A DNA stretch of 64,000 nucleotides from positions 3,877,635 to 3,941,634 of the forward strand of contig JACAXG010000067.1 of the NCBI GenBank assembly GCA_018881555.1, in the 5' to 3' direction. This DNA is from Amblyornis subalaris (lineage: Eukaryota; Chordata; Aves; Passeriformes; Ptilonorhynchidae). Shown piece by piece: positions 38,769 through 51,800 of the stretch. The position numbers and the translations under genes are program-made. A model generated the notes under the pieces. The model was not told the DNA's origin, did not search any database, and saw nothing but the letters and a program-made list of their open reading frames with translations. Each line of letters starts with the position of its first letter. The first letter of the stretch is position 1.

Positions 38769-40979
38769 CCAAATTAAGATTTCTAACATAAATTAATTAA
38801 AGAAGTGAGCTAATAATAAGCCAGTTCCCAGAAGTTCTGTCACATTTTAAGCATTCAAATATGGTGCCTGCAGTTCTGCTCTGACTTGCTGGAATTGTTT
38901 TCATCTTTAAATATAAGGGGACAGAAGGAGCAAGAAGGGAAAATAAAGGCCAAGAAAATATAAATACAGAGTCACCAATATACAGCAGAGGTAACAAAGG
39001 GAGCAGCTGTGAAAGTAAAATAAAGTGTGTACATGTTTTAAAAATCAAATTCTTTCAAGAGAGCAAACATTTAAAATTAATCATAAGTAGAACAGATTTA
39101 ACAGATGTGTTATTTTCACTTCTGTCAAGTGTATTCTATCACTGAAGTTCTTTAATGAGCAAGGCACACGATATTATAATGTTGCACTATGTATTGTAGT
39201 GGAATACAGACAATTCTGAATCAGATAAGGTAAAACATGGGCTAAAACCACAAAAAGTATTAGGACCTCTCACATCTCACTAACCATTCCAACTTGAACA
39301 AATGAAACCCATTTGTGTTGGGGTCCTTATGTCTAGCAACTATACCTTGATAAATAAATTGGAGCCAAGAAGATGTAGATTGACCCAAGGATGGTATACT
39401 TAATGGTCTGAGGACTGAAAGTGGCTCAGGGGCACACCACCTCCACACATCTTTCTTTAAAGAATCTGCTGCCAGTCCTGGAAGGAGGGTGAGAAGACAT
39501 CTCACTGGAAGAGGAAGGTAGCATAAACATAGTGCAGAGGAAAAGTGACGAGACTCCCTGCGCCCGTTCTCCACAAAAGAGAGATTATTGGCCACAGAGG
39601 GGGTCAGAAGATAGTTTATGCAAATCTCCAAATTTTTAAAATATGTCACATATAAAGCTAAACAATTTTATCCTAAACTCCACACAGCGACTTTTCCAGA
39701 GGACACAATAGACACTGCACAAAACTTTCCCTTGGCAATCCTGCTATTTAGTGGTTTAAATCTCTGAAAAGCAGCCCTTTCATTAGCCTGCACTGCCAAC
39801 TAAATCTTCAAATGCTGTAGTTATGATCTGCATTATCAGATGTTAGACTTGTAAATTCCCTCACTGTGGTTGTGACCTTAGCTTTCCAGTATTCCCTTCT
39901 AAGTCAGCTACTATAACGATACTGAGAGCTTACTTACAGCAAGGACTAGAGTACTTTTCACATCATTTGTATCTCATTTTTAAATTCGAAGGCCATTAAA
40001 ACAATACTCATCTTCTGTGGCTGAGGAACACATTCTTGCTAGGTCAAGTGATCTCTTTTATCATACAAAGCAGACACTGTAGATAAATCAAGACCTTCCT
40101 GTCTGTTTAAGATGCAGCTCACACTGACAGCTAAGCACTGATCTGGAGATCTAAAGATTTAGAAACCAGGCTTCTTTTTCAGTTTCTCCCTCTCACAAAG
40201 TGAATTAGATATTAAGGTTTTAATCAGGTATTTATTCAGTGCAACTGGATTGTTTGGCTTAATGGAATGAAGGTTTCTTCTTTGTCTTTGAAAAATTATA
40301 AGGAGGCAAAAGGAAGCAAATTTTTATGTGTGATTTTTGATTTTTGATTCATATTTCTTGAACAATGCTACTTCAAATCACTGGATGCTGGTTTTGTACA
40401 ACTATGTACTGCCAAAATAGTTTCCAGAGCTAAAAAATAAATCTCTTTTTGAAGCACTATATAATTTGTGTAAAAAAAAATTAATGGACTATGAGCACTA
40501 CTGGTGGCATGAGTGACTATCATGACAGAGAAAATCCAAAATTCAAAGACTGAAGCTTTTTGTTTAAATGGTCTTTGACATTAACTACAATTTGGTGAGC
40601 ATTCGTTGAGTGGATTATCTTGGTCAGATAAAATAATTACAGCAAACCATGTTAAACAGGCGGATTTTAAAAGGTTATTTCTTTTGTTGCTTGAGCTACT
40701 CATTTAACCTACACATCACTGTTAGCATTCTGAAGTATTCTTTGCTATTTCATGCATGTCTTTCACCTTATTATAGTTTCAGCTTCCTCTGTCATGCTTT
40801 AACTCACTTAACTAGTAAAAACTGGATTGTTCCATGCTCTCTTTGTAGCTCTTCATTGGCTTTTGTTTTTTAGTCATGCCTGTTTTCATGGGCATCGATG
40901 CAGTGCTCAAGAGGAAATTCGGTATGTGTACACAGCACTTAGGCTAATCCTAATACGCTTCCGAGAATGTCTGTAAAAT

Positions 40980-40999
40980 AGCTAGAAAGCTTTCTAGCT
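40980..40999. repeat. Perfect 20-bp palindrome
   Basis: AGCTAGAAAG is followed directly by its exact reverse complement CTTTCTAGCT, and a partial third copy (TTCTAG) comes next. The core AGCTTTCTAG-like words give a local cluster of overlapping inverted and direct repeats. No target duplication or element end was seen. Confidence 0.85.
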
Positions 41000-41430
41000 T
41001 TCTAGTGCTCTTTCCTCATTGCATTTTTCCTTTTTCAAATTTTTTTTTTGTTCTATCATGAGGTTCAATATTTAGATTTTTCACTTACCCATGCTGTTTG
41101 ATTACCAGCTTCTTAGAGAATGTGCTTCATATTTCACAAGTTTAAAAAGAAGAAATGAAGGTACACATTCCCAATATGACAATTGGAGGAGGATAGCTGA
41201 ATGTAATATAACCAGAGAGGAAACTTGTAAATCTTTCAGATTGCACACAAGGATGTGCTGTCTTCATTTTCAAGGCAGTCGTTTCAATAGCATAAGACAC
41301 TCCCTCTCCAAAGTTGAGACTTTTCATTTTTGCCAAAACTCACATAAGCAAAGACACCTGGGCTAATTATCCATTTTCATCACCCATCTTCAATTTGCTA
41401 CATTCCTTCAGATCATCTTCTTAAGAAAAG

Positions 41431-41452
41431 ACAAACAAACAAACAAACAAAG
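41431..41452 (+). repeat. (ACAA)n tetranucleotide microsatellite
   Basis: Five tandem units of ACAA/CAAA span 22 bases. The leucine/phenylalanine/cysteine-rich start of a small reverse-strand open frame here comes from this repeat. Confidence 0.85.
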
Positions 41453-42814
41453 CAGGTTCTTGGTCTTAACCAGGACTCGTGATCAACACTATAAGTATTA
41501 AAAAGAGTTATCCCTTGGGAAGTGGATATGCATGAAAATGAGCTATTCCAAAGGCAGAAATATGCACGTTTTTTCCACAGTTTAGAGACAATGCAACTCA
41601 TCCACGCTGAAAACAAAATAAACAACTTCTTAGAAATTAAAACAAACTTGAATCCTTTAGTTTTGATTGNGTAGGAGAGAAAAAACTACTTATGTGCTGA
41701 TTGGGACCACAGGTATACCTTGAAATACGGATGGAGAACCCCTCAATCGCAGACTTTATTTGCAGGTTGGAAGAGCCCTAGACTGAGAGCACAAGATATC
41801 ACTGAGGAGTTTGATTTGTAAAAGTAAAATCTATAGGATCTTCCATCTATTCTCTATAGGCTCTGTCAAAACCAAACATTGTTCTGTTAATTACTGAGCT
41901 CGTGGTTACACTATGATTTTCAAGATCCTGCATACTTGGGCTTATCCATAAAAAAACCCAGCATGAACACTCAATACTTCTGAGGGCTCAGGCACCTAAT
42001 CAGAATCAAGTCCTGTTATCCTGGAGCTGTTTAATAGCTGCACAAAGCATTTTTTGTTTGTTTTTTTTCTGATCCAGAGTTGCAAGGTTTGAGAGACTCC
42101 AGCTTCCACTTTCCAACTGATTGCTTAAAACTCCACTAAATTGACTGTCTAGTCATTTGACGTTTGTGAATTATGCAGCAGGCAATCACAGTGCACACTG
42201 AGTGGCTAATCTACCATGAACTTCACTCTCAAAATTTGTGAGAGGAAAGAAGTGTGAAACAGCAATTGGCATGAGAGTACAACTATAAATTAAGTAACAT
42301 TAGGTTGATTATACAAAGTAATGTAGACAAGGACACTGCCTACTGCAAATCATACTGCCTTCTAGCAAGTGATTTCTGTAAGCTAGGAAAGCAATGGTGT
42401 ACTCCACAGGGTTTGGGGTTGTTTTCGGGGTTTTTTTGAGGACTAGAAATTTATCTTCTTCATTAGTGATTCTCACCTTTCTCTTATGCAGATAATTTTG
42501 CACTGGCATATTGTTATTTTATAATTTAGATGAATTCTGCGTAATTAGTTTTGAGTATGTCTTCATGAAATCTAAATCTGTAATCATCATTGATGGCTTT
42601 CTCTGAATTCCTTCCAACTTTCTGGTGCCAGCTTGTCCAGGATTTAAACGTACTCCTTGCAGTACTACAAAACGAAAGGACAGCTTGCTCCTGAGATCTG
42701 TGTGTGTTAATACAGAGTGATCCGCTAGGAAAGCTTTTAGACTGGGCATAGTTTCTGAATAATTGGCCAACAAAACATGGACTATAACATACATTTGTAT
42801 TCTGATGCATAAAC

Positions 42815-42828
42815 TCTCTAATTAGAGA
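42815..42828. promoter_or_regulatory. 14-bp palindrome with TAATTA core
   Basis: TCTCTAATTAGAGA is perfectly symmetrical about a TAATTA core, the palindromic site favoured by paired-class and many other homeodomain dimers. No further supporting motif is visible, so function is speculative. Confidence 0.3.
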
Positions 42829-45800
42829 ATATGAGTCTTTTCCAGGCTTCAATAGAATTAATACTGATAAAAGACATTTAAAGGTCAGAAAGGCTAACAT
42901 TAGCGCCTAGTAAGAATACACCTCATGCATTCAAATGTTCCACTTATACCAATGGTAAATAAAAAGAAGAAAGTAAGTTAGCAGCAATGACTTACAGTAT
43001 ATAANGTTGTATTACATACAGATTTTTGTCAAATGAATGTTAATTCTTTTTCACAGACCTTTTCACATGAACAGCACAAATCCTTAAAGGAATCAGCTAG
43101 AAGTCTCCGTCTGTCATTGAAAAATGACCATATGTTTCCATCCCAATTGTTAACTGTGCTGCATCCTTTATATTTCATCTTCTTTTGAAGCCTTTAGTGA
43201 AATATCTTGTCAGAAATCTATATGGCTATGGACTCCCATGCTTTGCAGGGAGCTGACTATAGTAGTATTTCAGGTGAATCCCAAGGGAAAACATGGCAGC
43301 TGAGCTGGAGCTGCATTAAACTCTAAGTCANTGCAGGCTGGCTGTTGTTAATTTGAATTTTGTGTTAATAATTGAAGCAGTAAGCTCTATCCTACAAATA
43401 TCAGGTGCAGAAATGGACAGGGACTGAGTGAGCATCTGTGAAGTTGTGATGCTGGGAAGAAGAGTCTGTACAGTGAGGAGAATGTACAGTCTTGAAACTT
43501 GGCATTTTCTGAGAGAAAAACAGAAATACTGTAATTCGTACAGCGGGTCACTACAGCCTTCTTTCCACACTTGTCTTTGGCAGCATCAAAGGGGAGAAGG
43601 CATGTGGCAATATGGGAAAGATAATATCTCTATGCCAGTCACTCTGTGGAGGGAAACATATTGAGGGAGAAAGCCAATTCCACAGCACCCTTGCTTGTCC
43701 TGATGAACATGCAGGAGGTGGAATGACAAGAGATGTTTTCAGAGAGAGGCAGGAGCTGTTTTTGCTCGTCTGCTATGCACATCATTGGAAAGGAAGCACT
43801 GCAGTTTTGATCTGAGTGCTTCTGAGCTGAGAAAAGGTCTCTTTGATGTAGGTATAGATGCAGGCATCCATGAATATCTACCTCACCAGGACAATCTGTC
43901 TTTCCTTCCTGTAATCTCAGATGAGCAAACCACTCATCCTGATAATGGCAAGCAACTGTTGAAGTATGCATATAGGTCTTGCTGAATTTAATGTTAAGCA
44001 CACAATTAAATGCCTCGCTGACACTAGATGTAAGCATTTCTGAGGCCACAGCAAGGGGTGCAAAAGCTCCTGGAGCATAATAGCAACTACAGAGCAGATT
44101 TCCTTGCTGCAAACAGCTTTGGGGAGTACTCTTTTCCCTTTATCCTCAAATCAAATCCATGCTGTTTATGCAGCTTTTCAAAGAGAGAGGATTAGTTCTT
44201 GTATTTGCAATATAGCTAATAATTTTTTTAAGCAGTGGGCACAGGACTATATTTGAGGTAACATGCAGGAGCTAGACTATACTGAGATGTTTGGGCAGGA
44301 AAGTAATTTTTCCATTTGGTAAACAAAATGAACAGCCATAACCATAGATCAATCTCCTCTGAGACACGGCAAAAAATAATTCTGCAATGATCTCTCATAA
44401 ATGCAGTAAGTGAAGCCACCGAACATAACTCGGCTCAAGCAATAGGATGGATATCTTGTACTATTTGCCTAATCACATAAATGTGACTAAACATCTCCAT
44501 CACTGTAAGAAACTTTTTAAATATCACCACACCACCACTCTTGTTTCATATGAAAGTAACCATAACGCCTTTATTCTTTAAGAGAATGAATAAAACATGC
44601 TGTTTATTGAAGTGACATAGGGACAGACTGTCTCAGGCACTCATGTGAAAGGATGACCAACATAAGAAAAATGAACATCACGTTAATGGTTTATTAACTC
44701 CCTTGAGAGTGCTTTGCAAGCCACCAGTCAAAACCCCTCATTACTAATTCAGAATTTTTCTTGCAGTTGCCTCAAAATATAAAATTCCCAAAATATAGAC
44801 CAAAGGCTTACCTTTTTCATATTCCATTCTTAGTACTTACTCTTTCTTTAAAGCAGATCTAAGATCTCTTGTTTCAGATATATATTCTTATTGCATCACA
44901 NCAGCCACAATGGTGCAGCTCACTTTCTTNACAAGCATGCAGTTAGGCATAATCAACTCATGGAACAGATTGCATAAGATTTGTGCAGAATGTTTTTTAT
45001 ACTACTTGTATTATTTATTCTATATAACACAAATATATATTACGAGTATGATTTAGCTAAATACAGAAGCCATGCCTATACTCCTTTAAATAAGATGAGG
45101 CAATTTCCAAGGATCATTTATATACAGTTTATGAAAATATACTTATTTTATGAAAGGAATTAATTAATGTTCTTTTACCCAGAGTAGTTGAAGAGAATGC
45201 TTTGCTATGCAGTGGAAAGGTGTGTTTTCCCCATTTTTTAGAGGCAATTAGACTCTTTAATTAGATATCTGACCTTTACAATTTTCTTTTTCTTCCCCTC
45301 AGCTGCATCAGGTGCACACCCCTCCCATGACTACTTTCCCCTGCAGACAGCTCATCTTTTGTCCTTGATCATTCACAGCTAAAAATCACAACCAAGAGCA
45401 GTGCAAGTAACAAGTGGTGAGAAAATACATATGCAAAATTTAGAGGAATTACACTGGTGAAGTTGATTTGATTTTTAAACATCTTCAACATGGAGTTGAA
45501 GTGGTGCCCCCCTTTATATTCTAGTCATACATGTGGGGACTTTTTGGCAGGGTAAGAGGGAAGTGCTTATCCTTACTTTCCCCCTTATTTTCTCAATAAT
45601 TAGGGAAGTATTAGATGCACACTTAGCTATTGGAGTAGTTTCATGAGACATAATTCAGAGTCTAATAAAAAAAAAAACATAATCCTGGAATCTTGATGTG
45701 CTAGTTTGTTATTTCTTTCTTTATATTCTATGGGATGGACATAGAAATATATCACCCAAAGTATATATGGGACAATTTGCCACAAAAAGAAACCTTTTTT

Positions 45801-48800
45801 GCCTACAGTGAAACTTTTTAGAAAGCTGAACTGTACAAATCTCTGCCTATTCACATAGCATTTGTTGAAATGTCAGTTAATGCAAACAGAAGGCAAATAA
45901 GTTAAGAATGTGTTTAAGAAGGAAAAAAGCAAAATGCTTTTTAATCAGTAAAACATGAAATTACAGAAGGCCAGGAAAATAAAACTACTTAAATTACAGA
46001 GCTACTGGAAATGAAATAGCTATTAGAACTTCTTTGTAGGCATGCACTGAGGAGCAAATGCTTAAAGGCTCCACAAAACATCCAGAAGAAACCAATCACA
46101 ACTACAGCAAGAAAATCTCATCATAATGAGTCATTGCTTAACTGTCTGGGAGCAGAGATTCTGTGCTTTAGAAGGAATATCAGGGTTTGTGTTTCCCTAC
46201 CCTAAGGTAACAAGCAGCTCTCCAGCGTTAGAAAACTATTTTCTCGGCAAAACTTCCTCCTCGTGCTTTTACAGAGCAGGAGCCCAAGGTGGCAGTGTTA
46301 CCTTCCGGGATTGCTCTCTGCAGCCCAGAAGGGAGGCAGAACTACCACCAGACAGTACTCGGCAACCTGTCACCAACTGCTTGAGATAAGATGCCTTTTC
46401 AGGGAGTTGATTTGTCCCTCCGATAGAGCAAGAGGCATATTTTCTCCGAAAGAATTTTGGTCTCACTAATAATTTTTCAGAAGACATGCTCAATAGAAAA
46501 CTTCTCAAGCTAACTATTAAGCTGGGTACCATTTTGAATCAAGAATGAGGGGGGGGAATTGAGTGGGGGAGAAAGATAAAGACCATTTTCTTAAAAGCAA
46601 GCTTGCTCCTCTATTTAAATATAGTCATCACTTATTTTCTTTAAAATATGTGGTTATCTTGTTAACAAGCTTCACAATGGGTAAAGCAGTATAAAAACAC
46701 CTTTACAATCAACTGTGAGATATAACTGTGAAGCAGCAACTTTACTTTTTATAACAGACACTTTCAAGTAAATCTGCCTGAACCTGGCATTGTTTTTCCA
46801 TCTAAACTTTACTGAAGAAGTCAGATTCCTTAAGCACTATGTTCTTGCTCTATTTGAGTCAAGACAGTTGTTTAACATGATTTTAAAAACCTGCAGCATC
46901 TTTTTTTTGGTTGGTTGATTGGTTGTTTATGGTGCTCACAATGTGGAAAGAGAGCAAAAGTGTGGTCTCTAAACNGTCACAGCATATATCATCAGCTCCA
47001 CTAAACAAGCCAAGACAGACCAGGCAAAATTCAAAAGATAGCTCAGCATCACAAGAAAGCTTGAAAACTGAAAGCAGGGACTACTCTGTTTGACTCCGCT
47101 GAAATCATCACAGCAAGCAGTCTGTTCCAGAAAGACAAAGCAAACTGTGTTACTTCTACTCAATGTTAATTCAAGCTAGGTGAGAAATGTAGAAAATACC
47201 AATTTGGAGAGCCCAGCACTAATGACAGCACCACTTTAACAAATTTCCTCCAACTAAAAATTTAGCATCTATAATTGAGCTTTTCTTCCAAAATAACAGA
47301 AAGGAGGAGGGGGAGTGACTCACATTCTGAGGGTTCCCATTTTCTGTGTTTGCCATTCAGAGATGCTAGACAACAAATACAGACTAGAAACCTAATTTTT
47401 AAGCAGCTATGCTTAGGTTACCTATGTTTCCACCTAAGTAAAAAAAAAAAACAAATAAACCTGAAGGAACTCAAGGTTTAAGAGGACAGTTCTCCAAAAT
47501 GCAATAAAAAGTTCATTGATGAACCTGATTAATTTATAAAAATTCATTTTATAGAAGAATCAGATATAATAAACCAGATCAGAACTATTATTAGTGGTAG
47601 TTCTTTCATCACTGGCAGCCAATAGCAATAGTGTCAAATTAACAAGATTTTAAATTAAAATCTAGGTTTTTATTGGAGATGTAAAGGGTATTTGTCTCAA
47701 AAGCATTTGTTTAAAAACAAATTAACATATCAGAGGGAAGCCTTAACGGGTAAAAGTATAATTCTGGAATCTCTCATTTTTAATTTTACCTTTTAGTGCC
47801 TGTTTCAAGCTACTAATAATTTTCTACCATATGAGAAAAACCAGAGCAAATTTACCACACCTGCAGTCTTGTATTGTACAAGGGGGGAATCTCTGGAAAC
47901 ACTTAATTATCAAAGCTGGTCCTCCATTAGATCAGAGAAATTAGCTATTGAAAATTATGAAAACAGACTTCAGAAGAAGAAACTGTGAGTTTTGCTGCTT
48001 GTAGCAAAAACACATATGGCTTTTATAATTACAGAAATAATTATTATAAAATTGTCTTTGTATCACTTATGACACTAATAATTTTTATTTTATTTTTTCC
48101 CTCTGAAATCCTCATGTTTTTGTATTTCTTTAATCCACTAAGATGGTCTTATTATTTAATTGAATTATCTCTGTAAATACCACTTTCTGTCACTTCAGTA
48201 AAGAACCCACTAAATCAAAAAATAGAAACAAAAGAATCATATCATATCAGTATGACTTTCACGCAGAGAGTAGCTTAGAATAACTAGTAACAGAAGAGGA
48301 ATTTGTATCTTCTGCTTTTTTTTCATTTTGCAAGCATATATTCTTGCTGTGTCGACAACATTGTACAATTTTAAAAAATAGCCCTGTTAGTACTAGAGAA
48401 TGTTAAAAGGTAAACCAATTTTTTTTTCCTAGTGGATTTTTCTGGGTTATTTTTTGTTTCGTTTTAATAGGTTATTTGGTTGGTGGTGGTGTTTTGAGGC
48501 TTATTTTTAAGAAAACAAGTGCTTTTAGCAAATGCTACCTGTTATTTTTGAAGTCAAAATTGGAAATAAATGTCAAAATATTCAATAATCACAGGCGCAC
48601 TGTGATTCTAAGACTACTTCTGCTTCAAGTATCCAAAAAAACTGTAAGAGTGAGTTCACAACATTTCAATGTGATCCTCAATGCTGAAAAACCTTTGCAC
48701 ACGCCTACACCTATGAATATAGGCTCATTTGTATTGCCAGCACAGGCAGAGTGGATGGCGACAATGAATTTACCATCAGCTGCATATGAGCCAAAGGCTG

Positions 48801-51800
48801 ACACACTATATTTCTTTCAGATGTTTTCAACACTGACAGACTAAAGAAGAGCTAATATTCCAAAGCCCTAGACACCCACAAAATTGATGGAGAAAAGGAT
48901 AATTGCTAAGAATATGTTATTAGCAAAATATGCATTCCAGCTTGAAAAGGCACAAACATTGTCTGCATTCAGCCGGTCACACACTAATGAGATTGCCTCT
49001 CACAGTTGCAGTTGATGGCGAAGCAGAATAGTTCTCTAATTAGGTTTACTGACTAGGGGCCTATACTGTCTTCTCAGCATTAGCAAGTAGGGAATGCCAC
49101 AACCTTCTGCTTTGGAAGGAAATGAGATATCTTCCTTACACCCCACATAACCAAAATAATTATGAGTCAGGATTATCTCGATCATTTAATCTGTTCATTC
49201 ATGAAGGGTAATTACATCAGTCTGACATTTTTACAAGCCTTCAAGTTACTGAAGGCAAGCCTTAGGTAAGTTAGATGTATATCACTGACAGCAATAATCT
49301 ACTTGATAATATTTTGCTAAACTCTTCTCTTGCCTTTTTTCCAAGTTTTCCTCGCTAGAGGGTCATAATGCATTTATACTTAAGCAAAACTGCTTCCTAT
49401 TGCAACATACGTATTGATAAAATATTTCCAGAGCGACCATAATTCCATGCCTAGTTCAGCCTCTTCTCTCCAAGAGAATAAAAAAATTAAGTGGACAGGG
49501 ACTAGACTACTTTATCTGCAAACCATGCTAACAGTGTCAAACCATATCAATCCTATATCCTGTGACCACATTGACAGGTGGAAACTCTGATGTTCAGGTG
49601 CTTCTGTGCAGGAAGCAGCACCCACCAGTCAGGACCTGTTTGGGAATCGATCCTTTGGCCTCTGATTCAAAGGGCACAGCATGACACATGCCAATGTAAT
49701 GACTGGTTAAAGTTACCCAAATTGGCTTCATTAATTCTTTGTTATTATATAATCGTGCTGACAGGAGCTTGTGGTTGAGATTGAACTTCATACAAACCAC
49801 AGAAATGGCAGCATAGCGTATTAATGTTACCTAAATTTTGTTACAAAATCTGTGTTTTAATAGTATGTACTTTTGCCAAAATTCAGCTGTTTGGTTTGAA
49901 AATTTCCTCACTAGTTTCTGCATTAAGTGCAGAGAGCTCTCAGAGAGCACAGCCTTGTGCATGGAAGCCTAGGTAATGGATTTCTGAGGAATCAGGACCC
50001 TCAACTCCTTGTTAATATGTGATTATTTGATAATGCTATTTTGACAATGCTCTTTTAATAGGATTACATATGTGTAAATATATGATTTCATATAAAAAAA
50101 TATGGCAACTAGAATGCTATTGGTTTATGTATGATATGTAGTTCTGAAAGAGCAAATTTTGTTGGTCTCTCACCCGCAAGGTACCAAAAAGGAGTCATGT
50201 AACACCACACTGGATACTAAATCCCTGCACACAGTACAGCAATTAACATTTTTACAAGCATGTCAGCAGAAGAAGAAAGCACTGCTGCTCAAGTTTATGA
50301 AATAATTACATGGTATTGAACTGCTTCAGGACACCAGTTCTCCTTACAGATTTTAGAGGGATCCTCCTAAGTACCCTACTCTATCTTGTGCTGGAATTGT
50401 TAAAGATGCCTCTCTAGATTAAATACCAAATACTTATTAGTGGAAAAATGTAATTCACGTTGAGATTAAAATAGATTGAAAACTATGTCAATCACTTTCA
50501 AGAACAGTTTTGTTGGGATAGAAAATAAGCAAGGGCACCTACAGTCTTTGTGAAGCTTGTGAAGAAAGTAANGGCATAAAAATTAGATTCTGCTTTTATT
50601 TTATAGAGGCAATACTAGTATTCTTTTTTAAATTATCAAGAACGTAATGTCATAATAACTAATGAAAAATTAAGCATCCAAACCTGACATTTAAAAAGAA
50701 ATGTGAAGTATTACTGATTCATTTCTTAATGAAATTGGTCATGTATGACTTCATCGAAACCAAGAGATTAATTTCACTCACAGGGATTATCTGAAATGAG
50801 TTTTTCAATTAACGGTCAGTAGCTGAATAAACCCCTGAGGAGACCTTAGTCTATGTTACGTTATACACAGAAATAAACTGGCAAAAGCTGAAAAAGCAGA
50901 AAGACAAAGGTCCTCCTGGATTTATCAAAGGAAACCTATTATCTGTGAAAACCTTTTATTTACTAATTGTAATTTAAAAACTGCTGTACAATCGCTTCAA
51001 CAAAGATAATTATCTGTAATGTGGCTACTTCCTAGTACATTGATTTTCTTAAAAAGTAAAGGCTCCTCTCAAGCTTCAGTTCAAACCCAAAAATAAGGGA
51101 CTTCTGTTGCCACAGAAATCTCTCATAAGAGCATCACATTAGCATCAAAGACTTACAGAATAGGCATTGGAAGATGTGAATACAATTGAACAGCTGTGGT
51201 TTCTCTGTACAACCCTGTAGCATACACTGAATATGGAGATGGCCCATATATACACGCCCTTTCAAGCACATCTTGCCTAGGTGTTACTTCAACTCAGCTT
51301 CCTTGGAGAGAAAGTCTGCTCTATATCCCCAGTCTCTGCAACCACTGACATCCATCCAAGTATTATAGTGTGACCTGCCAAGCAATCCTCCTACAACTCC
51401 TAAATATTTTCAGTGTCAACTGGGTTCAGAAATTATTTTGTTTTTAAATCGAGTATTTCCCTTAAGTAGACAGCTCTAAACCCAGATGCAAGCGGGAAAG
51501 GTAGCAAGGGAAAAACTGTGAGAGCATGTTGCTGAAGGAGGAGTTCATACATTTTCACAACTTCAGTGCTAATAATCACTTGCCACTTTCCTTCTTTGCA
51601 GTCTCAGGTTCATCAAGTCTTAGACTTCAGATTTAGCATTCCTCAGAAGATGTATTGGTTGGGCTGTCATTATGGCTACCTCATTTAAAAACTTTCAAGA
51701 TTAGTCCTTAAATATAATTTTGAGTATGTAATTTACTGGATTACATGAACAGTGATTTTTGAATCTTTCACAAATGACCAGTTCCCTGCTGTTTTATCCC

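Larger units (their letters stand above)
25311..40979. other. Non-coding, gene-free stretch
   Basis: No exon, RNA gene or named repeat is supported across about 15.7 kb. Open frames up to 129 codons (minus strand, ending near 39260) lack domains, signal or membrane architecture and splice sites, and they are overlapped by stop-rich frames. The segment at 31220-31650 is GC-richer and has open frames on both strands, but I recognise nothing in it. Simple sequence includes a duplicated T-rich 16-mer near 28.37 kb, an AAT run near 36578 and a GAA run near 38735. Confidence 0.55.

Noticed and set aside
39260..39649. 129-codon minus-strand open frame
   Set aside because: No recognisable family, no biased codon use, and no exon boundaries. 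Length is within what 64 kb of six-frame sequence can give by chance.
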